Source of the DNA: a bacterium
GTDB taxonomy: Bacteria > Auribacterota > Tritonobacteria > UBA1439
DNA length: 64,000 bases
Assembly (NCBI GenBank): GCA_028716845.1
Contig: JAQUPF010000007.1
Location: 1 to 64,000, forward strand
Direction of reading: 5' to 3'
Below, one piece after another: positions 31,233-39,718 of the stretch. Each line of letters starts with the position of its first letter. Within the stretch, counting starts at the first letter, position 1. A program made the position numbers and the translations under genes. The notes under the pieces are model-generated. The model saw only the letters and a program-made list of their open reading frames with translations. It was not told the origin of the DNA and did no database searches.

Positions 31233-32828
31233 ATGAAGAAGCGGCGGCTGTTCAGGATGGTCATTCCGATGTATCCGGCGTTCAACGTCTACTCGTTCAT
31301 CGCCGACAAGACGACGTCCCTCGGCGCCGTCTCCGTCGCGACCGCGGCCCGCGAGGCGGAAGGGTGGGAGGTCGAGGTCATCGACGAGAACAACCTCCGC
31401 CGCTTCGGCCCCCGGCACGCCGACGGCGGCGCGGACCACGCGCTGATCCAGAGACTGCGGCCCGCGGACGCGGTCGGCTTCTACGGCGGCCTCACGAGCA
31501 CGATCCCCCGACTCTACAAGGTGGCGCGGCTCTACAGGGAGGCGGGGGCGATCACCATCGCGGGCGGCCAGCATTTCGTCGAGGAGACCATACCGGAGGC
31601 GTTCTCATCGGGCATTGATTTCGTCGCGACGGGGGAGGGCGAGGAGACGATCAGGGAACTCCTCTGCGCCCTCCGGCACGGGGAAGACCCGCGCGCGGTC
31701 CCCGGCATCGCCTACCGTGAGAACGAGAGTGTCGCCTACTCCCCCGCGCGACCCCCCATACAGGACCTCGACGCCCTGCCCCTGCCAGATTTCTCCCTCC
31801 TCCGGTACGCCAATATCATCCTCTACCCGGTGGGGCGGGTGCGCGGCTGCGGCATGAACTGCGAATTCTGCAGCGTGAAGGGGGCGCCGCGGTACGCCTC
31901 CGCGGAGCGCCTGGTCGAGCAGATCAGCAGGGTGGTGGAGACGACGGGGCGGCGGCAGTTCTTCATCGTGGACGACCTGTTCGGACAGGATCGAGACGAG
32001 ACGCTGCGGATGTGCGCGCTCCTGAAGGAGTACCAGGAGCACATCGGGAAGCGCCTGCGGATCACCGCGCAGATCCGACTCGACAAGGCGCGGGACACCG
32101 CGCTCCTCACGGCGATGCGGCAGGCGGGCGTGAGCGCCCTCGCCATCGGGTTCGAATCGCCGATCGCCGAGGAACTGAGGGCGATGCGCAAGGCCCTCCG
32201 CCCGGAGGAGATGATCGCGCTCACGAGGATAATCCATCAGTTCGGTTTCTTCATCCACGGGATGTTCATCTTCGGCTACCCGATGGAGGACGGCGTCCGG
32301 TTCGAGATGCCGGCCGCGGAGCGTGCGCGGCGGTTCCGGTCGTTCATACGGAAGGCGAGAATCGACACCATCCAGGTGGTGCTGCCCGTTCCCCTTCCCG
32401 GAACGCAGCTGCGGGAGCGGCTCGCCCGCCGGGACAGGATCTTTCCGCGCGAGGTCCTGGGCTGGGAGTACTACGACGCCGGCTTCCCGCTCTTCGAGCC
32501 CGACCCGCCGCTCACCGCCGAGGAGATGCACCGCGCGGGGCTGATGATCATGGGCCGCTTCTACCAGGGGCGCTACCTGTTCCTCTTCCTCCTCAATCTT
32601 TTCACCATACCGTACCTCGCGCTCCACGTCTTCGACATCAAGTCGGGATGGCGGCGGTGGTACCGGCGGTGGCGCAACTACTTCTTCCGCTTCACCGGCT
32701 CGAAGGTCCTCGACAAGTGGACCTCCCAGCTCCAAAAGGGGAGGTTCAGCAACAAGCTGCGCGAGGCCGGACGGCGACTGCGCGCGGGTCAGACACCCCC
32801 TCCGGACTGCACGCGGGCCTCCCGCTGA
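31233..32828 (+). CDS. B12-binding radical SAM protein
   Basis: 531 residues. A cobalamin-binding-like domain (VEVIDENNLRRFG, ADAVGFYGGLTST, TIAGGQHFVEETIPEAFS, DFVATGEGEETI) comes before the radical SAM core with C206-GMN-C210-EF-C213 and FIVDDLFGQD. IGFESPIAEELRAM and HGMFIFGYPMEDG are conserved. The C-terminal 120 residues carry a hydrophobic stretch (YLFLFLLNLFTIPYLAL) and basic residues, suggesting membrane attachment. Class B family enzymes often methylate unreactive carbons; the substrate is unknown. Single-gene unit. Confidence 0.85.
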   Translation: MKKRRLFRMVIPMYPAFNVYSFIADKTTSLGAVSVATAAREAEGWEVEVIDENNLRRFGPRHADGGADHALIQRLRPADAVGFYGGLTSTIPRLYKVARLYREAGAITIAGGQHFVEETIPEAFSSGIDFVATGEGEETIRELLCALRHGEDPRAVPGIAYRENESVAYSPARPPIQDLDALPLPDFSLLRYANIILYPVGRVRGCGMNCEFCSVKGAPRYASAERLVEQISRVVETTGRRQFFIVDDLFGQDRDETLRMCALLKEYQEHIGKRLRITAQIRLDKARDTALLTAMRQAGVSALAIGFESPIAEELRAMRKALRPEEMIALTRIIHQFGFFIHGMFIFGYPMEDGVRFEMPAAERARRFRSFIRKARIDTIQVVLPVPLPGTQLRERLARRDRIFPREVLGWEYYDAGFPLFEPDPPLTAEEMHRAGLMIMGRFYQGRYLFLFLLNLFTIPYLALHVFDIKSGWRRWYRRWRNYFFRFTGSKVLDKWTSQLQKGRFSNKLREAGRRLRAGQTPPPDCTRASR

Positions 32829-32965
32829 AAATAGTTATTGATAATAGTAATCATTCAATTATAATACCTCCACGATGGAAACGCCCGCTCGGGGAGGAGG
32901 CGACGGAAAGGTCCAATGCGGGGGGAGGCGGGGAGGTTTCAACCAACCGGGAAAGGAGTGCTGTC

Positions 32966-33517
32966 ATGGCGAAGGTCGCGATTGAGATGGTGAAGAAGGC
33001 GGGGGTGAACCTCGACCAGCTGGTGGAGCTCCTCGTGAAGAACGCGTCGGCCGAGCTCACCACCTACTACTACTACACGATCCTGCGGGTGAACCTGATC
33101 GGGCTCGAGGGCGAGGGGATCAAGGAGATCGCAGAGACGGCGCGCATCGAGGACCGGAACCATTTCGAGGCGCTCGTGCCGAGGATCTACGAGCTCGGCG
33201 GGGAGCTGCCCGGGGACATGAAGGCGTTCCACGACATCTCCGCGTGCCCGCCGGCGGGCCTCCCGAAGAACCCCGCCGACGTGAAGGCGATCCTGGAGGT
33301 CCTCGTCGGGGCCGAGCGGTGCGCCGTCCGCGGCTACACCCAGATCTGCAACATGACCGCGGGGAAGGACCACCGCACCTACGACCTCGCCCTCGCGATC
33401 CTCAACGAGGAGATCGAGCACGAGTCGTGGTTCTCCGAGTTCCTCGGCGAAGGGCCCTCGGGCCACTTCATGCGGAGGGGGGAGACCTCCCCGTTCGTCG
33501 GGAAGTTCCTGCGGTAG
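32966..33517 (+). CDS. Dps-like/ferritin-like iron-storage protein
   Basis: 183 residues from ATG 32966 after GGGAAAGGAGTG; the longer track frame is spurious. Four-helix diiron pattern: ASAELTTYYYYTI, EDRNHFEALV, GAERCAVRGYTQIC, ILNEEIEHESWFSEFL. This is the archaeal/anaerobe-type Dps-like or thioferritin group. Likely role: iron storage and peroxide detoxification. The cytochrome b5 gene follows after 57 bases and may supply electrons (inference). Confidence 0.85.
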   Translation: MAKVAIEMVKKAGVNLDQLVELLVKNASAELTTYYYYTILRVNLIGLEGEGIKEIAETARIEDRNHFEALVPRIYELGGELPGDMKAFHDISACPPAGLPKNPADVKAILEVLVGAERCAVRGYTQICNMTAGKDHRTYDLALAILNEEIEHESWFSEFLGEGPSGHFMRRGETSPFVGKFLR

Positions 33518-33574
33518 ACGGGCCGGTGGGGGGGGCAGCCCCCCTCCCGCCCGCCGGCGGGGGAGTCGACGGCC

Positions 33575-33814
33575 ATGCGGACGTTCACGCGGGAGGAGCT
33601 CGCCCGCTGCAACGGCAGGGACGGGGCGCCCGCCTATGTCGCCTACAGGGGGACGGTCTACGACGTCTCGAAGGCGTTCCTGTGGATGGGCGGGCGGCAC
33701 CAGGCGCTCCACGAAGCCGGAATGGACCTCACCGAGGCGCTCGACCGGGACGCCCCCCACGGCGCCGAGTTCCTGGAGCCCTGCCCGCGAGTGGGGCGGC
33801 TCCTCCCCGGCTGA
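33575..33814 (+). CDS. Cytochrome b5-like heme-binding domain protein
   Basis: 79 residues, a single compact domain: TREELARCNGRDGAPAYVAYRGTVYDVSKAFLW and GGRHQALHEAGMDLTEALDRDAPHG. The YRGTVYDVSKAF and the two histidines (in GRHQ and APHG) match the soluble cytochrome b5-like family of anaerobes. Probably cytoplasmic electron carrier or heme/ligand binding. Next to the Dps-like gene. Confidence 0.85.
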   Translation: MRTFTREELARCNGRDGAPAYVAYRGTVYDVSKAFLWMGGRHQALHEAGMDLTEALDRDAPHGAEFLEPCPRVGRLLPG

Positions 33815-33837
33815 TCGCCCCGCCGCGGGCACGATGC

Positions 33838-34020
33838 ACCAATTCACCGCGGATGGACACGGATAATCACGGATAGGGAAACAATCCGTGCAGATACGGG
33901 AATGAAGTGAAGATTTTCGCCACAGAGAACACAGGGGTCGCAGAGAGCGAATGTAGCTACAAGGGGAAAGCCGACTGATTCATCAACTGGTTTCTCCGTG
34001 TCCTCTGTGAACTCCGTGGC
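33838..34020. repeat. Intergenic repeats: CACGGAT block and CACAGAG inverted repeat
   Basis: 33841-33878 carries CACCGCGGATGGACACGGATAATCACGGATAG. 33919-33949 (GCCACAGAGAACACAGGGG..) and 33991-34020 (..GTCCTCTGTGAACTCCGTGGC) form arms of an imperfect inverted repeat of about 30 bases with a 41-base loop. No coding content seen. Confidence 0.6.
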
Positions 34021-34071
34021 TTGTTCGGCCGCCTTCCCCTCGTCGCTCGCCGCTCCTCCCGGGCTTTGCGG

Positions 34072-34100
34072 TTGACCCCCCGCGCGGCGTGTGGTAGGGT
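34072..34100 (+). promoter_or_regulatory. Promoter of the rpiB operon
   Basis: TTGACC, 17-base spacer ending GTGTGG, TAGGGT; 31 bases before ATG 34131. Confidence 0.6.
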
Positions 34101-34130
34101 GCGCCGTCCGGCCCTTCACCGGAGGGGACC

Positions 34131-34676
34131 ATGCCAGGCGGCGACGACATCGGCAGGATCGTGGGCGAGGTCATGCGCCGGTACCCGGCCGCGGCCCCCG
34201 CGGAGGAACCGGCCCCGTCGCCCCGGGAGCGGGTCCGGAAGGTCGCCCTCGCGGCCGACCACGGCGGGCTCGATCTGAAAAACATCCTCCGCGGCTACCT
34301 CGAGGACCTCGGCTACGCGGTGAAGGACTTCGGCACCTACACGAAGGAGTCCGTCGACTATCCGGACTACGCGGCCGCGGTCGCGCGGGCCGTCGCCGCG
34401 GGACAGTACGACCGGGGGATCGTCGTCGACGGGGCGGGGATCGGGTCGTGCATGGCGGCGAACAAGGTGCGCGGGGCGCGGGCCGCGATGTGCTACGACC
34501 TGAAGACCGCCCTCAACAGCAGGGAGCACAACGACGCGAACGTCCTCACGCTCGGCGGGCCGCTCATCGATGCCGGCGCCGCGCGGGAGATCGTGAAGGT
34601 GTGGCTCGAGACGCCGTTCGCCGGCGGGCGGCACGCGCGGCGGGTGGACAAGATCATCGCGCTCGAACGCGGCTGA
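34131..34676 (+). CDS. rpiB: RpiB-type sugar-phosphate isomerase with N-terminal targeting-like helix
   Basis: 181 residues from ATG 34131 after CGGAGGGGACC. The LacAB/RpiB fold has ADHGGLDLKN, ESVDYPDYA, GAGIGSCMAANKVRGARA, REHNDANVLTLGG. It interconverts ribose- and ribulose-5-phosphate in the family. The usual catalytic Cys (in CGTGIG) is Asp100 here (VVDGAGIG). Residues 5-18 (DDIGRIVGEVMRRY) form an amphipathic helix followed by an Ala/Pro linker, as in microcompartment encapsulation peptides; deoC next to it has the same feature. No shell protein gene is in the window. Confidence 0.85.
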   Translation: MPGGDDIGRIVGEVMRRYPAAAPAEEPAPSPRERVRKVALAADHGGLDLKNILRGYLEDLGYAVKDFGTYTKESVDYPDYAAAVARAVAAGQYDRGIVVDGAGIGSCMAANKVRGARAAMCYDLKTALNSREHNDANVLTLGGPLIDAGAAREIVKVWLETPFAGGRHARRVDKIIALERG

Positions 34677-34712
34677 ACGACGGCGTGCGCGCGTTGCCGA
34701 ACGGGGGAGGGT

Positions 34713-35594
34713 ATGGATTCCGCTGAAATCGCACGGCTCGTGACGAGGGAGGTGCTCGCGCGGCTCTCCGGGAGGCAGGCGGCGGGCGAGGGCCCGACGT
34801 GCAGCCTCGCGGACATCTGCTCGTCGTGCGGGAAATGCGCGACCGAGCGGGTGGAGACCGTCCGGCAGCTCGTGCGGAACGGCGCCTCCCGCATCTCGGC
34901 GGCCGGCGGCGTCGGGAAAGTCGCGGACGACCTCGCCCGCAAGATCGACCACACGCTCCTCAAGCCCGACGCGACCGTGGCGCAGGTGGAGAACCTCTGC
35001 CGTGAGGCGGCGGAGTACATCTTCGCCTCTGTCTGCGTGAACCCGTGGTTCGTCCCCGTCTGCGCCCGGATCCTCCGGCGGAGCCCCGTGAAGGTCTGCA
35101 CGGTCATCGGCTTCCCCCTCGGCGCCACGACGCCCGAGGCGAAGGCGTACGAGACGAGGGACGCGATCGGGGAGGGGGCGCAGGAGGTGGACATGGTCAT
35201 CAACGTCGGCGCGCTGAAATCCGCCCGGTACGACATCGTCGAGAAGGACATCCGCGGCGTCGTGCGGGCCGCGCGCCCCGCCACCGTCGTGAAGGTCATC
35301 CTCGAGACGTGCCTCCTGACGGACGAGGAGAAGGTGAAGGCCTGCGAGCTCGCGAAGCGGGCGGGTGCGGATTTCGTGAAGACCTCGACCGGCTTCTCCT
35401 CGGGAGGCGCGACGGCGGAGGACATCGCCCTCATGCGGAGGACGGTGGGGGCGGAAATGGGGGTCAAGGCCTCGGGCGGCGTCCGGTCCCGCGAGGACGC
35501 CGAGAAGATGGTGGCGGCGGGGGCGAGCCGCATCGGCGCGAGCGCGAGCGTGAAGATCGTCTCGGGGAAGGGAGCGGCCGCGGAGAAATACTGA
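34713..35594 (+). CDS. deoC: Deoxyribose-phosphate aldolase with N-terminal helix and Cys cluster
   Basis: 293 residues. The catalytic domain from about residue 75 has [46 protein letters not shown] (Schiff-base Lys) and [14 protein letters not shown]. It cleaves 2-deoxyribose-5-phosphate to glyceraldehyde-3-phosphate and acetaldehyde. The first 20 residues ([20 protein letters not shown]) form an amphipathic helix like a microcompartment encapsulation peptide. A C30-x5-C36-x2-C39-x2-C42 cluster follows and could bind metal. The GTSAG-type phosphate loop reads GASAS. Typical DeoC is about 220 residues, so the extension is about 70. Confidence 0.9.
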   Translation: MDSAEIARLVTREVLARLSGRQAAGEGPTCSLADICSSCGKCATERVETVRQLVRNGASRISAAGGVGKVADDLARKIDHTLLKPDATVAQVENLCREAAEYIFASVCVNPWFVPVCARILRRSPVKVCTVIGFPLGATTPEAKAYETRDAIGEGAQEVDMVINVGALKSARYDIVEKDIRGVVRAARPATVVKVILETCLLTDEEKVKACELAKRAGADFVKTSTGFSSGGATAEDIALMRRTVGAEMGVKASGGVRSREDAEKMVAAGASRIGASASVKIVSGKGAAAEKY

Positions 35595-35612
35595 ACGCGG
35601 GCGGAGAGGATC

Positions 35613-36191
35613 GTGCGGAGCGCGTTCGTGCCGGTCATATGCGCCGCGGCGGGAGCGGTCTTTCTCGCCTCCTGCGCCTCCACGGAGGATACGGGCATGC
35701 CCGTCGAGCCGATCGCCGTCATCGAGACGGGCATGGGGACCATCGCCTTCCGGTTCTTCCCCGACCGGGCGCCGAAGGCGTGCGAGAACTTCATGACGCT
35801 CGCCGGGCGGGGCGCCTACGACGGGGTCGTCTTCCACCGGGTCATCGACGGCTTCATGATCCAGGGCGGGGACCCGACGGGGACCGGCCGCGGCGGGCGG
35901 AGCGCCTGGGGCGTCCCGTTCGGGGATGAGATCAGCCCGGGTCTCGCGCACGACAAGGCCGGCATCGTCTCGATGGCGAACGCCGGCCCGAACACGAACG
36001 GCAGCCAGTTCTTCATCACGCTCGGTCCCGCCCCGTGGCTCGACGGCCGGCACACCATCTTCGGCGAGGTCGTCGAGGGGATGGACGTGGTCGGGCGCAT
36101 CGGGAAGGTCCGGACCGGTGCGGCGGACCGACCGCTCTCGGATGTGGTGATGGAGCGGGTCCGGATCGAGCAGCGGAAGCCGGTCCGGTGA
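35613..36191 (+). CDS. Cyclophilin-type peptidyl-prolyl isomerase lipoprotein
   Basis: 192 residues from GTG 35613. A lipobox (AVFLASCAS) leads into a bacterial cyclophilin domain with FRFFPDRAPKACENFM, GVVFHRVIDGFMIQGGDPTGTG, FGDEI, GIVSMANAGPNTNGSQFFITL, LDGRHTIFGEVVEGMDVV. All active-site residues (R, F, M, Q, FFIT, H) are present. It folds proteins in the periplasm. Located 18 bases after deoC. Confidence 0.9.
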   Translation: MRSAFVPVICAAAGAVFLASCASTEDTGMPVEPIAVIETGMGTIAFRFFPDRAPKACENFMTLAGRGAYDGVVFHRVIDGFMIQGGDPTGTGRGGRSAWGVPFGDEISPGLAHDKAGIVSMANAGPNTNGSQFFITLGPAPWLDGRHTIFGEVVEGMDVVGRIGKVRTGAADRPLSDVVMERVRIEQRKPVR

Positions 36192-36225
36192 CGAAGGGGC
36201 CCCGCCACCGCGGCGGCCGGCGACC

Positions 36226-36330
36226 ATGCGGATCAAGGCGAAGATCGTCCTGTGGGGATGCGTCCTCTCCCTCCTTCTGCTCCTCGTCGTCATGCTCGGA
36301 CTGTATTCGGCCCTGCGGGTGAGCCTGTGA
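36226..36330 (+). CDS. 34-residue membrane protein
   Basis: MRIKAKIVLWGCVLSLLLLL.. is a basic N-terminus with one long membrane helix ending YSALRVSL. Not in the ORF track because of its length. Its TGA overlaps the GTG start of the amidase (GTGA), the same coupling as batD/batE. Unknown function. Confidence 0.45.
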   Translation: MRIKAKIVLWGCVLSLLLLLVVMLGLYSALRVSL

Positions 36331-38120
36331 GGCCGGAAGGGCGCGGTCCCCGCCCGCCCCGGCGCCGCGCGATCCGGCGGGCGGCCGTCGCCGCCGCGGC
36401 GCTCGCCGTCCTCGCGGCGGCCCAGGGGGCCGGCCGGCGGGGCGCCGGCCCGGGCCTCCGGTTGACCTATCCTCCGGAGGGACTGGTCACGGGCTTCACG
36501 CGCGTGCGGATCGCCGGCGGCTGCGATCCCTCCTCCCGCGCGACCGTCCGCGGCGAGCCGGTCAGGGTGTATCCGACGGGTGCGTTCGTCGCGCTCGTCC
36601 CGCTCGCGGCCGGCGAGAACGTCATCGAGGTCGCCGCCGAGAAGGGCGGCCGCCGCGAGGCGGTCCGCCGGACGGTCATCTGCCGCGACCCCGCGGCCAC
36701 CTCCCCGGTCTCACCGCTCACGATCGACGCGCGGCCGCGCGAGCCGTCGGTCGACACCGTCCTCGGGCCCGGCGACGAGCTCGCCGTCCGCGTCAAGGGG
36801 AGCCCGGGGATGCGGGGATCGTGGTCGCTCGCCGGCGCGGTCCTGGACGCGCCGCTCGTCGAGGCGCCGCCCGCCGCCGAGGGGGAGCTCCGGGGGGTCG
36901 CGGGCATCTACGCGGGGACCTATGCGATCAGGGGCGGGGAGCGGGCGGAGCGCGGCCGCGTCAGGTTCAGGCTCGTCTCGCCGGCGGGCGAGACGGTCGA
37001 GGCGTCTTCGGCGGGGCGCGTGACCATCCACCCGGTCGAGCGGCTCGCTCGGGGGGAGGTCGGTCCCGGCGGCGCCGCCGTGCGCCGCGAGCCCGACGGC
37101 GCGCGCCTCTGGTCGCTCGACCCGGGCGCGCGGGTGACCATCTGCGGGGAGGCGGGCGACCAGTACCGTCTGCGCCTCTCCGGCCGCGAGCGCGCCTGGG
37201 CGCCGAAGGACGCCGTCAGGCGGGTGAAGGGACGCGGCGGGTGGGAGGAGACCGCCGCGGGCGCGCCGCGGGTCGATCCGTCGGCGGGCGGCGCCCGGCT
37301 GGTCGTGCCCGTCGCGGCGGCGGTGCCGTTCCGGCTGACGCAGGACGAGGGCGGCACGGCGTGGGTCCTCGACGTCTTCGGCGCGGCGGGGGCTCCGCCC
37401 TTTTCCCTCGCGGACGGCCCGCCGCCGCTCGGGATGGTCGAGGCGTCTTCGGCCGGGGAGGGCGTCGTGTCTGTCCGCGCGGCGGTTCGCGGCACGTCCT
37501 GGGGATGCGCGAGCGGGCGGACCGACGAGGGGATCGCCCTCGTTTTCCGGCCGCCGCCGGGCCGGGGAGGGGAGCCGGTCACGGTCGTCCTCGACCCCGG
37601 CCACGGGGGCGCGCAGGACGGCGCCGTGAGTCCCACCGGCCTCAAGGAGAAGGATGTCAACCTCGAGGTCGCGCGCGCGGCGGCCGCCGCGCTCGCCGCC
37701 GCGGGCGCTCGGCCCGTCCTTACGCGGGACGGCGACGCGACACGCTCGCTCGCCGAGCGGATCGAGACGGCCCGGTCGGCGGGGGCCGACCTCTTCGTGA
37801 GCATCCACCACAACTCCCGCCCCGGCCACGCCGATCCCCTCTCGCGCCGCGGCGCGGATGCCTTCTACGCCGTCCCGCAGTCCGCGCCGCTCGCGCGGCG
37901 CATCCTCGCCGAGCTCGGCCGGGCGGGCGTCGCGACGAACGAATGCCGGCGGGAGGGGTTCGCCGTCATACTGCCGACCGACTTTCCGGCGGTCCTCGTG
38001 GAGTGCGCCTACCTGTCGCACCCCGGGGACGAGGAGATGGTGCTGCACCGGCGATGGCCCGGGCGGGCGGGCGGGGCGATCGCGCGGGGGATCATGGCGC
38101 ACGTGCGGGAGGAGGGGTGA
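36327..38120 (+). CDS. N-acetylmuramoyl-L-alanine amidase (Amidase_3) with N-terminal binding domains
   Basis: 597 residues from GTG 36327 (RPEGRGPRPPRRRAIRR then a hydrophobic signal). Beta-rich regions follow (PPEGLVTGFTRVRIAG, VNIEVAAEKGG-type Big domain, an SH3-like part around AVRREPDGARLWSL). From about residue 415 the amidase has VVLDPGHGGAQDGAVSPTGLKEKDVNLEVA, SIHHNSRPG and VLVECAYLSHPGDEE: the two zinc His/Glu sets of AmiA/B/C. It cleaves peptidoglycan cross-bridges in the periplasm. It stops four bases before the GH3 gene. Confidence 0.88.
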   Translation: MRPEGRGPRPPRRRAIRRAAVAAAALAVLAAAQGAGRRGAGPGLRLTYPPEGLVTGFTRVRIAGGCDPSSRATVRGEPVRVYPTGAFVALVPLAAGENVIEVAAEKGGRREAVRRTVICRDPAATSPVSPLTIDARPREPSVDTVLGPGDELAVRVKGSPGMRGSWSLAGAVLDAPLVEAPPAAEGELRGVAGIYAGTYAIRGGERAERGRVRFRLVSPAGETVEASSAGRVTIHPVERLARGEVGPGGAAVRREPDGARLWSLDPGARVTICGEAGDQYRLRLSGRERAWAPKDAVRRVKGRGGWEETAAGAPRVDPSAGGARLVVPVAAAVPFRLTQDEGGTAWVLDVFGAAGAPPFSLADGPPPLGMVEASSAGEGVVSVRAAVRGTSWGCASGRTDEGIALVFRPPPGRGGEPVTVVLDPGHGGAQDGAVSPTGLKEKDVNLEVARAAAAALAAAGARPVLTRDGDATRSLAERIETARSAGADLFVSIHHNSRPGHADPLSRRGADAFYAVPQSAPLARRILAELGRAGVATNECRREGFAVILPTDFPAVLVECAYLSHPGDEEMVLHRRWPGRAGGAIARGIMAHVREEG

Positions 38121-38123
38121 GGG

Positions 38124-39683
38124 ATGAGGGGCGGGACGATGCGGCGGTTCGGCGAGCGGTTCATGTTCGGATTCGACGGGACGACGATCACGGGCCTCGT
38201 CGAGGACATGGTGGTCGAGCGGCGGGTGAGCGGCATCATCCTCTTCTCGCGCAACATCAGCGACGCGATCCAGGTCGCCGGCCTCTGCAGGGAGCTCCAG
38301 GAGCTCCGGCGGCGCGTGAGCGAGCTGCCGCTCCTCATCGCCGTGGACCAGGAGGGGGGCAGCGTCAACCGTGTCGCGGACGGCGTGACGCATTTCCCCT
38401 CCGCGATGGCGATCGCGGCGACCGGCGACCCCCGGCTCGCGGCCCGGGCGGGATACTGCATGGGCCGGCAGCTCGCCGAGCTCGGCATCAACATGAACTT
38501 CGCCCCCGTGCTCGACATCAACACGAACAGGAACAACCCGATCATCGGCGTGCGGTCGTTCGGCGACGATCCCGCGCGCGTGGCGGCGTTCGGCGCCGCC
38601 GCGATCGGCGGCCTCCAGCGGGCGGGCGTCGCCGCCGTCGCGAAGCACTTCCCCGGCCTCGGCTTCGCCGGTGAGGACGCGCACGTGGAGCTCCCCCTCA
38701 TCGCGAAGGACGCCAGCGAGCTCGAGGCGGAGGACCTCGTCCCCTTCAGGGGGGCGGTCGCGGCGGGCGTCGCGGGGGTGATGGTCGGGCACGCCCGCTA
38801 CCCGGCGCTGTCCGCGCGCCCCGCGAGCCTCTCGAGGAACATCGTCTGCGATCTCCTGAAGGACGGAATGGGGTTCGAGGGCGTCGTCGTCACCGACGAC
38901 CTGGAGATGGGGGCGGTGAGCATCCACCGCGGCGTCGGTGACGCCGCGGCCAAGGCGTGCGGCGCGGGGGCGGACCTCCTCCTCGTCTGCCACACGAGCA
39001 GCGAGCAGATCAACGCCCTCGGCGACGTCGCGAGCGCCATCACGTCGGGCAAGCTCCGCTCGGAGAGGATCAGGGGGAGCCTCTCGCGGCTCCGCGCGCT
39101 CAAGGAGCGGATCGGGGCGTGGGCCGCGCGGCCGCCGGCGGAGGATTTCGAGGACGGAGAGGGCCTCGCGCGGGAGATCGCCGAGTCGGCGATCACGCAC
39201 GCGGGCGATCCGAAGGCGATCCTGCCGCTCGCCCCCCCGGGGAGCGGGAAGGTGCTCCTCCTCATGCCGAGGATGGAGATCCTCACGCCCGCGGAGAGCG
39301 CGGCGGGATCCGCCGGCCCCCTCGTGGAGGAGTGCAGGAGGCGGTTCCCGCGGACGGAGCTCGTCGAGTTCGACCTCCGGCCGCCGCGCGGCGCCGTCGC
39401 CGAGGCCGCGGCGGCGGTCGGGGGGGCTGAGGTCGTGGTGCTGGGGACGTGCAACGCGCACCTCTACGCAGAGCAGGCGCGCCTCGTTGAGGAGGTCGCC
39501 GGCGCCGGGCGGCCGGCGGTCTATTGCGCCTTGCGGAACCCGTACGATATCGAGCTCTTCCCCGCGGACGGCGCCCGGCTCGCCTCCTACGGCTCCGACC
39601 CGCACAGCATGCGCGCCCTCTCCCGGGTGCTCTTCGGGGAGATCAGCCCCCGGGGGCGGCTCCCGGTCGCCCTCAAGCTGTGA
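38124..39683 (+). CDS. nagZ: GH3 beta-N-acetylhexosaminidase-type protein
   Basis: 519 residues. QEGGSVNRV, NMNFAPVLDINTNRNNPIIGVRSFGDDP, AVAKHFPGLGFAGEDAHVELPLI and VVVTDDLEMGAV (nucleophile Asp about residue 258) define the NagZ-type family. The catalytic loop reads HFPGLGFAGEDAH instead of the usual HFPGHGDTxxDSH, but the His-Asp dyad element DAH is kept. A C-terminal alpha/beta domain of about 170 residues (KVLLLMPRMEIL..) makes it larger than E. coli NagZ. Peptidoglycan recycling with the amidase upstream is likely. ATG 38139 is an alternative start. Confidence 0.82.
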   Translation: MRGGTMRRFGERFMFGFDGTTITGLVEDMVVERRVSGIILFSRNISDAIQVAGLCRELQELRRRVSELPLLIAVDQEGGSVNRVADGVTHFPSAMAIAATGDPRLAARAGYCMGRQLAELGINMNFAPVLDINTNRNNPIIGVRSFGDDPARVAAFGAAAIGGLQRAGVAAVAKHFPGLGFAGEDAHVELPLIAKDASELEAEDLVPFRGAVAAGVAGVMVGHARYPALSARPASLSRNIVCDLLKDGMGFEGVVVTDDLEMGAVSIHRGVGDAAAKACGAGADLLLVCHTSSEQINALGDVASAITSGKLRSERIRGSLSRLRALKERIGAWAARPPAEDFEDGEGLAREIAESAITHAGDPKAILPLAPPGSGKVLLLMPRMEILTPAESAAGSAGPLVEECRRRFPRTELVEFDLRPPRGAVAEAAAAVGGAEVVVLGTCNAHLYAEQARLVEEVAGAGRPAVYCALRNPYDIELFPADGARLASYGSDPHSMRALSRVLFGEISPRGRLPVALKL

Positions 39684-39718
39684 GGGGGCGCACGATCACC
39701 GCGGTGGGGGGTCCGTTC

